From JAGPKI01 sp052034135 (GTDB lineage: Bacteria > Caldisericota > Caldisericia > UBA6126 > JAGPKI01), in NCBI GenBank assembly GCA_052034135.1, contig JBPOJC010000005.1:6685-70684 (forward strand): 64,000 nucleotides of DNA, in the 5' to 3' direction. Made by a program: the position numbers and the translations under genes. Under the pieces are notes generated by a model, which was not told the DNA's origin, did no database searches, and saw only the letters and a program-made list of their open reading frames with translations. Below, piece by piece: positions 25,843 through 34,834 of the stretch (positions are counted from its first letter, which is position 1; every line of letters starts with the position of its first letter).

Positions 25843-26754
25843 GTGATACAAAATTTTATAGAAGCAAAAGCAAAAGCCAAAAGTTTTCCTAAAAGAAGAG
25901 TTGCTGTGGTTGGAGCAGGGGACATAGATGTATTAGAAGCTGTTTTTGATGCTAAAAACGAGGGATTAATAGAACCAATTTTTATTGATTCTAAAGAGAA
26001 AATATTAAAGGCAAATTCAGATAAATTCGACTTAAGTGGTATAGAAATAATTGATGAGGGAGAAAAAATTCCTCAATGTCAGGCAGGCATAAAATTAGTT
26101 AAAGAAAATAGAGCAGATATTTTAATGAAAGGTTTAATACCAACGCCAATTCTCTTTAAAGAAGTTTTAAATAAAGAAACTGGTCTAAGATTTGGTAAAC
26201 TTCTTACCCATATAGGAGTCATAAAAACACCTTACTATCACAAAATGTTAATAATGACAGATGGTGGCATAGTAATTGCTCCAACGCTTGATGATAAGAT
26301 AGCAATACTTGAAAATGCATCTATTGTGGCAAAAGCTCTTGAAATAGAGAAGCCTAAAGTTGCTGCAATATCCGCAGTTGAGACAATTTCAACAAATATG
26401 CAATCAACCGTTGATGCTGCAATACTGACAAAAATGTATGAAAGAGGACAACTTCCTGGTTTTATTGTGGATGGTCCTTTGGCTATGGACAATGCAGTTT
26501 CTAAGGAAGCTGCTCTACATAAGGGTATAAAAAGTGAAGTTTCTGGAGATCCCGACATACTCCTTATGCCCAACATAGAATCAGGAAATATATTTTATAA
26601 AGCACTTGTTTATCTTGGCGGTGGCGCTGATACGGCTGGCATAGTAATAGGAGCAAAAGTTCCACTCGTTGTTCCTTCAAGGTCAGATTCTCCTCAAAAC
26701 AAACTTAATTCTATAATAATGGCAAACTTGATTTCTTATTCGATTTCAAATTAA
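25843..26754 (+). CDS. ptb: Phosphate butyryltransferase-type phosphotransacylase
   Basis: A 303-residue PTA/PTB-family enzyme converting acyl-CoA plus phosphate to acyl-phosphate plus CoA. Motifs are RRVAVVGAGDIDVLEAV near residue 20, DILMKGLIPTPILFKEVL near 90, LTHIGVIKTPYYHKMLIMTDGG near 125 and DGPLAMDNAVSKEAA near 210. The C-terminus reads LMPNIESGNIFYKAL, as in Ptb rather than long Pta. GTG start at 25843 has AAGGAGGT 9 bases upstream. Flanked by two butyrate kinase genes in one operon, giving substrate-level ATP from acyl-CoA. Confidence 0.92.
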   Translation: MIQNFIEAKAKAKSFPKRRVAVVGAGDIDVLEAVFDAKNEGLIEPIFIDSKEKILKANSDKFDLSGIEIIDEGEKIPQCQAGIKLVKENRADILMKGLIPTPILFKEVLNKETGLRFGKLLTHIGVIKTPYYHKMLIMTDGGIVIAPTLDDKIAILENASIVAKALEIEKPKVAAISAVETISTNMQSTVDAAILTKMYERGQLPGFIVDGPLAMDNAVSKEAALHKGIKSEVSGDPDILLMPNIESGNIFYKALVYLGGGADTAGIVIGAKVPLVVPSRSDSPQNKLNSIIMANLISYSISN

Positions 26755-26771
26755 AGATAGGGGTATAAAAA

Positions 26772-27845
26772 ATGAGCGAAGAATTGGCTCTTGTCATAAA
26801 TCCAGGTTCCACATCCACAAAAGTAGCTATATTTGACGAAAATAAAGAAATCTTTAAAATAAATATTTCTCATAGTGTTGAGAAACTTAAAGAATTTAAA
26901 TCCATAGTGGATCAATATATTTTTCGTAAAGATGCAATAATTAAAACAGTCAATGAGAATAATGTTAATTTTGAGAGTATAAAGTGTATCGCCGCAAGAG
27001 GCGGACTTCTTAAGCCTGGACCTTCAGGTGTTTATGCTGTTAATGAAAAGATGGTTTCTGATTTGAAGGCTTGCAAATATGGGGAGCATGCTTCAAATCT
27101 TGGTGCAATAATAGCTTATGATCTATCTAAGGAGTATAACATCCCAGCCTTTATTGCTGATCCAGTCACAGTTGACGAAATGGATAAATTAGCAAAATTT
27201 ACCGGGCTAAAAGGCTTAGAAAGAAGAAGCATTTTTCATGCACTAAACCAAAAATATATTGCGAGGAAATTTTCCAAGGAACATGGTAAAAAATATGAAG
27301 ACCTAAATCTTATTGTAGTTCATATGGGTGGCGGTATTTCAATAGGAGTCCATAAAAATGGTAGAGTGATTGATGTGAACAATGCTCTAAATGGAGATGG
27401 TCCTTATTCTCCGGAAAGAGCTGGCACTCTACCCACTTTGAGTTTAGCAGGACTCTGTTTTTCTAACAAATATTCAAAAATGGAAATGCTCAAGAATCTT
27501 GCTGGCAAAGGTGGTTTTGTGTCTCATCTTGGAACAAATAATGCTTTAGAAGCAGAGAAAAGAGCATTAAATGGAGACAGCAAAGCAAAACTTATTATCG
27601 ATGGCATGATTTACCAAATTTCAAAAGGTATTGGTGAGGCAAGCAGTGTACTTAAAGGTAAAGTTAATGCGATAATCTTCACAGGCGGCATTGCAAAATC
27701 AGAATTTATTACTTCTGAAATAAAGAATTATATAGATTATATTGCACCAGTGTTTATTTATCCTGGAGAAAATGAGATGGAAGCTCTATCAGAGAATGTC
27801 TTTAGGGTATTAAAGGGAGAGATTAAACCATCAGTCTATGAATAA
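26772..27845 (+). CDS. buk: Butyrate kinase (second copy)
   Basis: A 357-residue paralogue of the kinase at 24757 with the same motif set (VINPGSTSTKVAIF, ARGGLLKPG, HMGGGISIG, DGPYSPERAGTLP, FTGGIAKS). The N- and C-terminal thirds have diverged, but a 116-base segment at 27051-27166 matches the first copy at 109 positions. The two kinases may prefer different acyl chains, such as butyrate versus isobutyrate/isovalerate. It overlaps the downstream P-loop ATPase gene by 8 nt. Confidence 0.93.
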   Translation: MSEELALVINPGSTSTKVAIFDENKEIFKINISHSVEKLKEFKSIVDQYIFRKDAIIKTVNENNVNFESIKCIAARGGLLKPGPSGVYAVNEKMVSDLKACKYGEHASNLGAIIAYDLSKEYNIPAFIADPVTVDEMDKLAKFTGLKGLERRSIFHALNQKYIARKFSKEHGKKYEDLNLIVVHMGGGISIGVHKNGRVIDVNNALNGDGPYSPERAGTLPTLSLAGLCFSNKYSKMEMLKNLAGKGGFVSHLGTNNALEAEKRALNGDSKAKLIIDGMIYQISKGIGEASSVLKGKVNAIIFTGGIAKSEFITSEIKNYIDYIAPVFIYPGENEMEALSENVFRVLKGEIKPSVYE

Positions 27846-28545
27846 AAATATATTCTTATTTATTGGAAATATGGGTTCAGGAAAAAGCGAAGTTGCTATT
27901 AATTTCACTTTGAGGCTTACAAAAGAAGGGAAAAAACCTGTAAAGTTACTCGATCTTGATCTAATTAAACCTTACATCAGAATCAGGGATGTTTCCGAGA
28001 AACTTTTAAAAGCTGGAATTGATCTTATTGAGCCTTATGGTAAATTGAAAAACGCTGATATGCCTATAGTTCCAGCCAAGATGATGGATTATATTATGGA
28101 TGATAGATTTGATCTTGTGATAGATGTGGGCGGAGAGGAAAGAGGAGTCATAACTATTGCTCAATTTGCTAAACCGTTAAAAGAAAAAAATCTTGAAGTA
28201 AATTTAACAATTAATACTTTAAGGCCATTCTCCAGATCCATTGATCAAATTATTTCTATAATTAATTCCCTCGAGCATAATTCGAAACTCAAGATCACAG
28301 GCCTTGTCAGTAATACTCATCTTAGATTTGAATCAACAATCGAAGAAGCTTATAAAGGCTACGAAATACTTTCTTCTGTGAGCAGAGAACTAAATATCCC
28401 TATAAAATTTGTTTGTATTTGGGAGAAATTATTAAACTCAAATTCAAGCAATGAAATTCTTGAGAAATTTAAAGGTCAGGATATTTTGCCACTGAAGCTA
28501 TTTTTGACTTTTCCATGGGAATTGGATTCGGATTCTTCAATTTGA
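27838..28545 (+). CDS. P-loop ATPase (SIMIBI/CobQ-like) of the acyl-kinase operon
   Basis: A 235-residue soluble protein with Walker A GNMGSGKSEVA at residues 9-19, a LLDLDLIKPYIRIRD switch region and a DLVIDVGGEE strand near residue 95. This is the layout of MinD/CobQ-type SIMIBI ATPases. I do not know its role; such genes sit beside 2-oxoacid oxidoreductase or acyl-kinase clusters in several anaerobes. It overlaps the second buk by 8 nt, so it belongs to that operon. It ends 9 nt inside the 3' end of the convergent histidine kinase gene. Confidence 0.78.
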   Translation: MNKNIFLFIGNMGSGKSEVAINFTLRLTKEGKKPVKLLDLDLIKPYIRIRDVSEKLLKAGIDLIEPYGKLKNADMPIVPAKMMDYIMDDRFDLVIDVGGEERGVITIAQFAKPLKEKNLEVNLTINTLRPFSRSIDQIISIINSLEHNSKLKITGLVSNTHLRFESTIEEAYKGYEILSSVSRELNIPIKFVCIWEKLLNSNSSNEILEKFKGQDILPLKLFLTFPWELDSDSSI

Positions 28546-30630
28546 AGGAATATAAAAGAGAAATTCAACTCCTTCATCTAAATTTCTTGCCAATATTTCT
28601 CCACCGTGGAGTTTTACAATTTCCTCAACAATGCTTAAACCAATTCCAAATCCTGGGATAGAACGTTGTTTGTTAGTAGAGGATGCATATGGAGAAAATA
28701 TATATTTAAGAGAGCCTTCGGGAATTTGAGGACCATTATTTTTGACCGAGAAATAATATTTGTTTTCTGATTTATAATATGATATTTCGATAACGCCATC
28801 GTTCTTTAAATAATTTATTGAATTTATTAACAGATTGTCAAATACTTCCTTTAACCTGAGGGGATCTGCATAAATTGATGAACTATCATCTTCAATTTTT
28901 AAATTTATTTTAATGTTCTTATCGTTTACTCTTACTAAATTGGCTTCTATAACTTCCTCTAATAATGTTTCAATATTAATAAGTCTTCTTTCGAGAGTGA
29001 TTCCTTTGAATTCGATGCGAGATAGTTCCATCAAATTATTTAAAAGTAATACTAATTCGTTGGATTGTCGCAATATTAGTTCTGGTAAATTTTTCTTATC
29101 ACTATTTAAAATTCCATCAGAGAAAACCAACTTTGTTGCTTCTGTTATTACTGTTATATAATTTCTTATATCATGAAGAATCTTTGCGAAAAATAGATCT
29201 CTTTTTTCCTTAATTTCGGCTATTTCTTTGTTTGCCTGAGAAAGATTTTCTAAAAGCATTAAATTTTTTAGTATTACATTAATATTTAAAGTTAATTCAT
29301 TGATATAATCTAAAATTTCAGGATCTTCAATAAAAGATTCCTCTTTCACCCTTAAAAATGCTAAACAGAGTATTTCATCTTTGTGAAAAAGAGGAATAAT
29401 TAGACCAATTTTTTCATTTTCTATAAATTCTTGTTCTTCACGTGTTATTCCGGTAAATTCTGGAAATATATTTATATAGGAGCTAAATATTGGTTTATTG
29501 TTTCTTTTGAAATATTCGATTAACATACTTTTTGGAGAAACTTGAAAACTTGAGTTTTTGATATCTGGACTAATATAAAGGTTTTTAGTTTTATCAAAGA
29601 GAAATAAGTAAAGGTAATCACAATTAGTTATGAATTTGAGGTCGTTAGTGAAAAGTTCTGCAAAAGAATTAATGCTATCACAGGTTAAATATCTTTCAAT
29701 TGAGGATTTTATTGAATTTTCTATTGAGAAATGTTTTTTAAATAAATTTTTTTCTAAAGTTTTTTTAATTTGTTCATAAATTAAAGTTGTAATTATTACA
29801 AGCAAGGGGATAAATATGATTATATGGAATAAATTATTGTTATTTGTACTTAATTTAGCTGTATTGGTAATAGCTGGTATTAATACGCATATTGAGAGGT
29901 ATGTAATTAATACTGTAATTAAAACTGTTAGAAGAATTGATAGAATGTAGGTTGTTAGCTTTCTGGCAAGTCTTCTTGTTTTAATAAACTTAAATCTGAA
30001 AATAGCATATAGGATTAATAAAGAATTTATTAAATTGGAAAGTATGTCTATTGGATAAGCTCCTAAAACAGGGCTTAAATTTGCAAGCGTTCCAACCATA
30101 AGTATAAAAGAACCTATAATCACATACCTTAATCCAGTTTTTCTAAACAAGTCTTCTTCTTTTCTGTATGAAAGAAGAAGTGTTACGGTAGATAGAATCA
30201 TAATTGCGTAATCTAATCCGTATGCTACTAAGATTAATTTACCAGGCTCATAGATAAAAGAAGTTCCCTCAAACTTAGCTTGCGATACAATTAAGCCTGA
30301 AAGATTTAAAATCTCTAAAAAGATGTATGCTAATATATTAAATATTTTTAATTTATTTTGCTTAAGAGCGTATTTACAGGCAAAATCATAATAAAGCATC
30401 GGTATTAAGAGAAGTGCAGAAACCATGAATCTATTCCAGAAAAGTGGAGTAAGAATTGTAGAATTAAGGTGCATCATAAAGGAGCCAAAGCTCCAGATGA
30501 TGTTTGCAAGGATATAATAACTTAAAGCTCTGTTTGTCCTATTTTTTTCAGTTCTAAAGAGAATAATAAAAATTACAGAGAAGCAAATAAATGTAAGGAA
30601 GGGAACCATGCTTGTTATATTAGTAATCAT
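28537..30630 (-). CDS. Membrane sensor histidine kinase (7TM-GAF-HisKA-HATPase)
   Basis: A 697-residue kinase. Residues 1-220 form a seven-helix N-terminal sensor, and further helices lie at about 220-245 and 265-290. A GAF-like domain spans about 310-450. The phosphoacceptor helix has ILHDIRNYITVI near residue 490. The catalytic ATPase domain has the N-box FDNLLINSINYL, G1 VKNNGPQIP, F-box YIFSPYASS and G2 GFGIGLSIVEEIV. HDIRN instead of HELRTP is a modest variant. No response regulator lies nearby. Its ATG overlaps the GH3 gene stop by 4 nt, so the two are co-translated. Confidence 0.9.
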   Translation of the reverse strand: MITNITSMVPFLTFICFSVIFIILFRTEKNRTNRALSYYILANIIWSFGSFMMHLNSTILTPLFWNRFMVSALLLIPMLYYDFACKYALKQNKLKIFNILAYIFLEILNLSGLIVSQAKFEGTSFIYEPGKLILVAYGLDYAIMILSTVTLLLSYRKEEDLFRKTGLRYVIIGSFILMVGTLANLSPVLGAYPIDILSNLINSLLILYAIFRFKFIKTRRLARKLTTYILSILLTVLITVLITYLSICVLIPAITNTAKLSTNNNNLFHIIIFIPLLVIITTLIYEQIKKTLEKNLFKKHFSIENSIKSSIERYLTCDSINSFAELFTNDLKFITNCDYLYLFLFDKTKNLYISPDIKNSSFQVSPKSMLIEYFKRNNKPIFSSYINIFPEFTGITREEQEFIENEKIGLIIPLFHKDEILCLAFLRVKEESFIEDPEILDYINELTLNINVILKNLMLLENLSQANKEIAEIKEKRDLFFAKILHDIRNYITVITEATKLVFSDGILNSDKKNLPELILRQSNELVLLLNNLMELSRIEFKGITLERRLINIETLLEEVIEANLVRVNDKNIKINLKIEDDSSSIYADPLRLKEVFDNLLINSINYLKNDGVIEISYYKSENKYYFSVKNNGPQIPEGSLKYIFSPYASSTNKQRSIPGFGIGLSIVEEIVKLHGGEILARNLDEGVEFLFYIPSN

Positions 30631-32249
30631 TTTTTATCATTTTCTCTAATAATTTCTAAAAATTTATTCATTATAGCTATAGGTGGATTCATATGAGGTA
30701 TAGATATTGGTTCGTTTTCGCTTAATTTAATTGTTTGGATAAATTTTTTGAGTTTAGAAAATGTTCCAGCAGGTACGAGAGTGAGCTTAAGAGGCTTTAT
30801 GCCAATCATCTGTTCATAGTCGTTGTAGTCATGGTCTAATTCTTTTAATGCGTTGTGAACAAATTCTTCAATTTTTGATTCAGAAAGGGAACTATCTAAC
30901 ATTTCAATATAAATATGAAGAAAAGCTTCACCATCTTTTTTGCTAATTTCTTTCACTGCTAACCAATCTTTAAATTGTATTTTTGTATTTATTAGGCTTT
31001 GTAAAATTGTTCTTTCTGTTAGCCTAGTAAAGCCAGCAATATCTATTACATCTTCAGTTCTATTTTCAAATCTGATTTGCGGAAGGTTTATTTTAACTTC
31101 ATTATCACTATTTCCTAAAACTCTTATTATGTCACCAATTCTGTAGCGAACAAAGGCTCCACCGTTTAGAGATGTAATAACAATTTCATAAAGTTTATTT
31201 GGTTCGAGCTCATTTATTAAGATAGTTTTAGGTGAATAATTTGGGTTTACTAAATTTTTTTCGTGTTCTTCCCAGGGAATAAATTCAAGGAAATTTGTGT
31301 AAGGCACAAAAGTCATTCCTTTTCTGTTCCATGCCTGAAAAGCAGTTATACCTATTTCAGTACCACCGTAAATCTCTAAAGGCTTTTTACCCCAGAAATA
31401 CTCAATTTTGTCAGCATATAGTGAGGAATCTATTCCTCCACAGATTATTCCTGTTAAATTCCAGATATCACGGGGCAAAATATTTCGCCTGAGTATCTTA
31501 CTCTTTAGAAAAGCCTTGCTAAGAAGGAAAAATTTCTTTGGTTGGTTTAAAATAGTAGAAGGTTTTAATGTTTTAAGATAATTCGGAAAAATACTTCCTA
31601 CTTTAACAAGAACACTTGCAACTCCAAAAAAATAATCAATTCCCTTTTGAAAACCAAGCTCAAAGCCATATAAGTTTCTTTCTTCAAAAGACAAATTTTG
31701 GGCAATTTCATAATGTGGCATATAGTCAAATTCATACTCATACTTTAATCCATATGGAATAGTACCTGTTATATATGGAAGAGGAGCCATACCATAAAGA
31801 AATTGTTTTCCATATCCAAACTTAAATTTTCCTCTACCGTAAGCAGTAGACATTATCACTGCGCCGAGAAATGCTCTTGCATTATTAAGAACCATTCTAT
31901 ATGGGTAAGGTGCCCATTTTTCATCATATTCTCCAGGTTTACCTGTGGTCATAGACCAAAAAAGTGGTTTTTCTGGTAATGCAGCTTCATCTTTTATATC
32001 CAAAATTCCTAAATAATCAGGATAAGTAGTTAAAGGAACTTTGTTTCTGAATTCTGAAACAGATTCTGGAATATAACTACCTAAAAATATTTTACCAAGT
32101 TTTGATGAATTAAGTAATTTTAATTGTTCAAGAAGAAGCACTTCCTGTAGTTTCATAAACATAGAAATATCTAAGTCAATAAATCCGCAATACCTATTCC
32201 ATAAATCTACGAACCTATCCTGCCTTAATAACTCGGTAGCATTTAACAT
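30627..32249 (-). CDS. GH3-superfamily (acyl-adenylate-forming) protein
   Basis: A 540-residue bacterial member of the GH3 auxin-responsive family, ATP-dependent acyl-acid amido synthetase-like enzymes of the ANL fold. Visible are LTTYPDYLGIL, a degenerate phosphate-binding motif (FWSMTTGKPGEYDEKWAPY near residue 95), the ATP-binding EIYGGTEIGITAFQAW near 300, NELEPNKLYEIVITSLNGGAFVRYRIGDIIRV near 355 and FTRLTERTI near 400. Substrates of bacterial GH3 proteins are mostly unknown. It shares a 4-nt overlap with a 7TM histidine kinase. The upstream DNA has two copies of an ACCATTATAATAATTTTT phrase (about 32256-32303). Confidence 0.85.
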   Translation of the reverse strand: MLNATELLRQDRFVDLWNRYCGFIDLDISMFMKLQEVLLLEQLKLLNSSKLGKIFLGSYIPESVSEFRNKVPLTTYPDYLGILDIKDEAALPEKPLFWSMTTGKPGEYDEKWAPYPYRMVLNNARAFLGAVIMSTAYGRGKFKFGYGKQFLYGMAPLPYITGTIPYGLKYEYEFDYMPHYEIAQNLSFEERNLYGFELGFQKGIDYFFGVASVLVKVGSIFPNYLKTLKPSTILNQPKKFFLLSKAFLKSKILRRNILPRDIWNLTGIICGGIDSSLYADKIEYFWGKKPLEIYGGTEIGITAFQAWNRKGMTFVPYTNFLEFIPWEEHEKNLVNPNYSPKTILINELEPNKLYEIVITSLNGGAFVRYRIGDIIRVLGNSDNEVKINLPQIRFENRTEDVIDIAGFTRLTERTILQSLINTKIQFKDWLAVKEISKKDGEAFLHIYIEMLDSSLSESKIEEFVHNALKELDHDYNDYEQMIGIKPLKLTLVPAGTFSKLKKFIQTIKLSENEPISIPHMNPPIAIMNKFLEIIRENDKK

Positions 32250-32847
32250 ATATGATAACCATTATAATAATTTTTTAACATTATGACCATTATAATAATT
32301 TTTGACTTATGAGAAAGTTTATGATTTGTATCGAGCAAAATCTTAAATATGATATACTTCTGTGGATTAAACTATGGGAGTCATGAAGGTAACTACGAAT
32401 GAATATCATCCCTTCATTCCGAAAGTGTGTATCAACAAGCTTGAACTGAGGAGATTCTTCGCTACTGGGAATAGTGCTCATTAGGATGACGGCGATGGTG
32501 TGATAACTTTCGTCGTTAAAATTAAACTCCTCAGAATCACGGAAGGTTGAATCCCCAATGCCACTTACGGAATACATCTCCTAAGGATTACTGTGTGATA
32601 AGAGTACATTCGTTACATACATTTCTTAAGGCAACAAAAAAGAGGTATAAAAGAGGAGAGGTTCCATCGGGTGGAAAATTGTAAGCAATTTAAAATAAAT
32701 AAAAATAATTGAAATAAAAAATTTCAGTATCTAAAGAATCTGATAAAATGGAAGTATTAGCAGCTCATGTTTAGTTTTTTGATGAAGCAAAGATAATCAA
32801 AGATAATAATTTTATTAAGAAAATTAAACAAAGTAACATATTTTAAA
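32250..32847. repeat. Intergenic region with degraded copies of the dispersed repeats
   Basis: No gene. Between about 32370 and 32600 there are degenerate versions of the dispersed modules: TTCATTCCGAAAGTG..., GAGGAGATTCTTCGCTAC ending in AGGATGAC, and a CTCCTCAGAATCACGG piece. They are clearly less conserved than the copies at 57 kb and 63 kb, as if this cluster is older. The last 250 bases are AT-rich and lead to the tRNA promoter. Confidence 0.6.
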
Positions 32848-32876
32848 TTGTTTTTATAAGGGATATGGCATATATT
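32848..32876 (+). promoter_or_regulatory. Promoter of tRNA-Arg and the FtsQ-like gene
   Basis: TTGTTT at 32848-32853 and TATATT at 32871-32876 with a 17-base spacer. The tRNA begins 12 bases after the -10, as expected for a stable-RNA promoter with a very short leader. Confidence 0.5.
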
Positions 32877-32887
32877 AATTAGTTATT

Positions 32888-32960
32888 GTGCCCGTAGCTT
32901 AATGGAAAAAGCATCGGCCTCCGGAGCCGAGGAGTGGAGGTTCAATTCCTCTCGGGCACG
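32888..32960 (+). tRNA. tRNA-Arg (anticodon CCG)
   Basis: The acceptor stem GTGCCCG pairs perfectly with CGGGCAC at 32953-32959, with discriminator G at 32960. A D-arm (GCTT...AAGC) is present, the anticodon stem-loop is TCGGC-CTCCGGA-GCCGA with CCG in the middle, and the T-arm is GGAGG-TTCAATT-CCTCT. CCA is not encoded. The next CDS begins 10 bases later and its ribosome site uses the last tRNA base, so the tRNA must be processed out of a shared transcript. Confidence 0.95.
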
Positions 32961-32970
32961 GAGAAAATTT

Positions 32971-33675
32971 ATGAAAAGGTTTAAGTTTATTATATTATTG
33001 GTTCTGATTGTAGTTGTAGTTTTTTTTATAAACAAAGAATTAGTTTATCTACCTTTACTTAAAATTAATGCGTCTGATAGCGTGGCTATGAAAGTTAAAG
33101 AAGAACTTGGTAAAGCTTCATTTATGGGTTTTACTTTTAAACGGAACATTCAAAATAAAGAATTTAAAAAAACAATTAATAACTGTGAAAGTATTACTCT
33201 TACAAAAAAAGGCTTTTTGAAATGGGAGATAAACACTGTTCAGGAAGTTTATAATTATATTGTCAAACTTAATGGTTATCCTATGAGTATTAATAAAGAA
33301 GGATCTTTAATTGATGAAAACGTAAATATGAACATTAATGATAATTCTTTAGCCGTTTTTATTGTAAACGTAAAAGCCAAAAACGATGCAAAAGTTGTTT
33401 ATAATGATTACATAAAACCGTTTTTACTCTATGTTAATTCAACAAAAAGTAAACTTTATCCAATGATTTCTGAAATAAATTTTGATGATTCCCTTGGACT
33501 TAGCTTTACTTGTTTTGACAAAAAAAGAATAATAATAGGTAAAAGAAAAGATTTTGAAATAATTGAAGATGAATTTTTTAAAGCTAAAAGTCTATTAACT
33601 GAAAAAAAAGAATATACTAATTATAGTGAATTGGATTTCAGATTTAAAAATAGGATAATATGTAGAAAAAAATGA
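32971..33675 (+). CDS. FtsQ/DivIB-like cell division protein (divergent)
   Basis: A 234-residue bitopic protein: a short basic N-terminus, one transmembrane helix (about residues 5-22), then an extracytoplasmic domain. The C-terminus YSELDFRFKNRIICR fits the FtsQ ending (IDLRFxNRVxVR), and the location directly upstream of ftsZ is where ftsQ sits in many bacteria. The central part matches POTRA/beta-domain spacing only loosely, so this is an inference. The start is ATG 32971; a longer frame from 32902 would run through the tRNA and is not real. GGAG at 32960-32963 is the ribosome site. Confidence 0.68.
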   Translation: MKRFKFIILLVLIVVVVFFINKELVYLPLLKINASDSVAMKVKEELGKASFMGFTFKRNIQNKEFKKTINNCESITLTKKGFLKWEINTVQEVYNYIVKLNGYPMSINKEGSLIDENVNMNINDNSLAVFIVNVKAKNDAKVVYNDYIKPFLLYVNSTKSKLYPMISEINFDDSLGLSFTCFDKKRIIIGKRKDFEIIEDEFFKAKSLLTEKKEYTNYSELDFRFKNRIICRKK

Positions 33676-33683
33676 TTTATTTC

Positions 33684-33711
33684 TTGATTTTATGTTTTTA
33701 ATTGTTATTAT
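33684..33711 (+). promoter_or_regulatory. Candidate ftsZ promoter
   Basis: TTGATT at 33684-33689 and TATTAT at 33706-33711 with a 16-base spacer, in the gap between the FtsQ-like gene and ftsZ. The ftsZ ribosome site (AGAAAGGAGA) follows at 33741-33750. Confidence 0.4.
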
Positions 33712-33756
33712 TTATGAAATTACCCATCATGTTTGGATTTAGAAAGGAGAGAAAAA

Positions 33757-34824
33757 ATGTTTAATGAGTTGGACCCTTGGACTCATACAAAAGCAACTCT
33801 AAAGGTTATAGGTGTAGGTGGTGGTGGAACAAATGCTGTGAACAGGATGATACAATGTGGAATTAGCGGTGTTGAATTTATAGCAGTTAACACCGACGTT
33901 CAAGCATTGAGTGTTTCACTTGCTCCTACAAAAATCCAAATAGGACCAAAAATTACTAAAGGATTGGGTGCTGGCTCAATCGCAGATCTTGGAGAAAAAG
34001 CTGCTTTAGAAAGCGAAGAAACAATAAGAGATGTTCTTAACGGAACTGATTTGCTGTTTTTAACTACAGGTATGGGTGGAGGTACTGGTACGGGTGCAAG
34101 TCCTGTAATTGCCAAAATAGCTAAAGAAATGGGAATTCTCACTATTGCCATAGTTACAAAGCCTTTTTATTTTGAAGGTGAAAGAAGAATGAAGGTTGCA
34201 GAGGAAGGTATCGCGAAAATTAAAAATTACGTTGATACTCTTATTACTTTATGCAATGATAGGCTTCTTCAGATATCGACTAAATCCACTTCATTAACTG
34301 AAGCTTTTCTTTTAGCCGACGATATTCTTAGGCAAGGGGTTCAGGGCATATCTGATATTATAAATGTTCCTGGATTAATAAACGTTGATTTTGCAGACGT
34401 TAAAACTATTGTTAAAGATGCAGGAAGCGCGTGGATGGGTATAGGTTCAGCAAAAGGGGAAAATAAAGCAATTGAAGCAGCAAAAAGGGCAATCAATAGT
34501 AAATTACTCGAAACAAATATTCAAGGAGCAAAAGGACTTCTCTTTAATATGACGGGAGGCAAAGGGCTCACCATAACTGATGTTAATGAAGCAGCAAAAG
34601 TAATAACAAATTCAGTCCATAAGGATGCTTTAAAAATATGGGGAGCTGTAATACAGGAAGATATGGATGATGAAATCAAAATAACAGTTATAGCAACTGG
34701 TTTTGACTCTCATAAACAAATCTTTCCAGATGATGAATTTAGAGTAAGCTATAAAGAAGAAGAGAAAGAAGGAGAAAGCTTTATCGATATTCCTTTTTAT
34801 CTAAAAAAGAGGATGGAACAATAA
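33757..34824 (+). CDS. ftsZ: Cell division GTPase FtsZ
   Basis: A 355-residue tubulin homologue that polymerises into the Z-ring. The GTP-binding tubulin signature is [10 protein letters not shown] (near residue 103). Also visible are [15 protein letters not shown] near 20, AVNTDVQAL near 45, the T7 loop [10 protein letters not shown] and a C-terminal conserved peptide ending [10 protein letters not shown], the docking site for FtsA/SepF-type partners. The unstructured linker is very short. ATG 33757 is chosen because AGAAAGGAGA lies 6 bases upstream; an in-frame TTG at 33733 overlaps that site. Confidence 0.97.
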   Translation: MFNELDPWTHTKATLKVIGVGGGGTNAVNRMIQCGISGVEFIAVNTDVQALSVSLAPTKIQIGPKITKGLGAGSIADLGEKAALESEETIRDVLNGTDLLFLTTGMGGGTGTGASPVIAKIAKEMGILTIAIVTKPFYFEGERRMKVAEEGIAKIKNYVDTLITLCNDRLLQISTKSTSLTEAFLLADDILRQGVQGISDIINVPGLINVDFADVKTIVKDAGSAWMGIGSAKGENKAIEAAKRAINSKLLETNIQGAKGLLFNMTGGKGLTITDVNEAAKVITNSVHKDALKIWGAVIQEDMDDEIKITVIATGFDSHKQIFPDDEFRVSYKEEEKEGESFIDIPFYLKKRMEQ

Positions 34825-34834
34825 AATTGAAACA

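Noticed and set aside
32290..32577. 95-codon minus-strand ORF
   Set aside because: It lies wholly in degraded repeat DNA and has no ribosome site or recognisable domain.
32902..32970. Longer N-terminus of the FtsQ-like gene starting at 32902
   Set aside because: That extension would be translated from within the tRNA-Arg sequence. ATG 32971 has its own ribosome site and a normal signal-anchor start.
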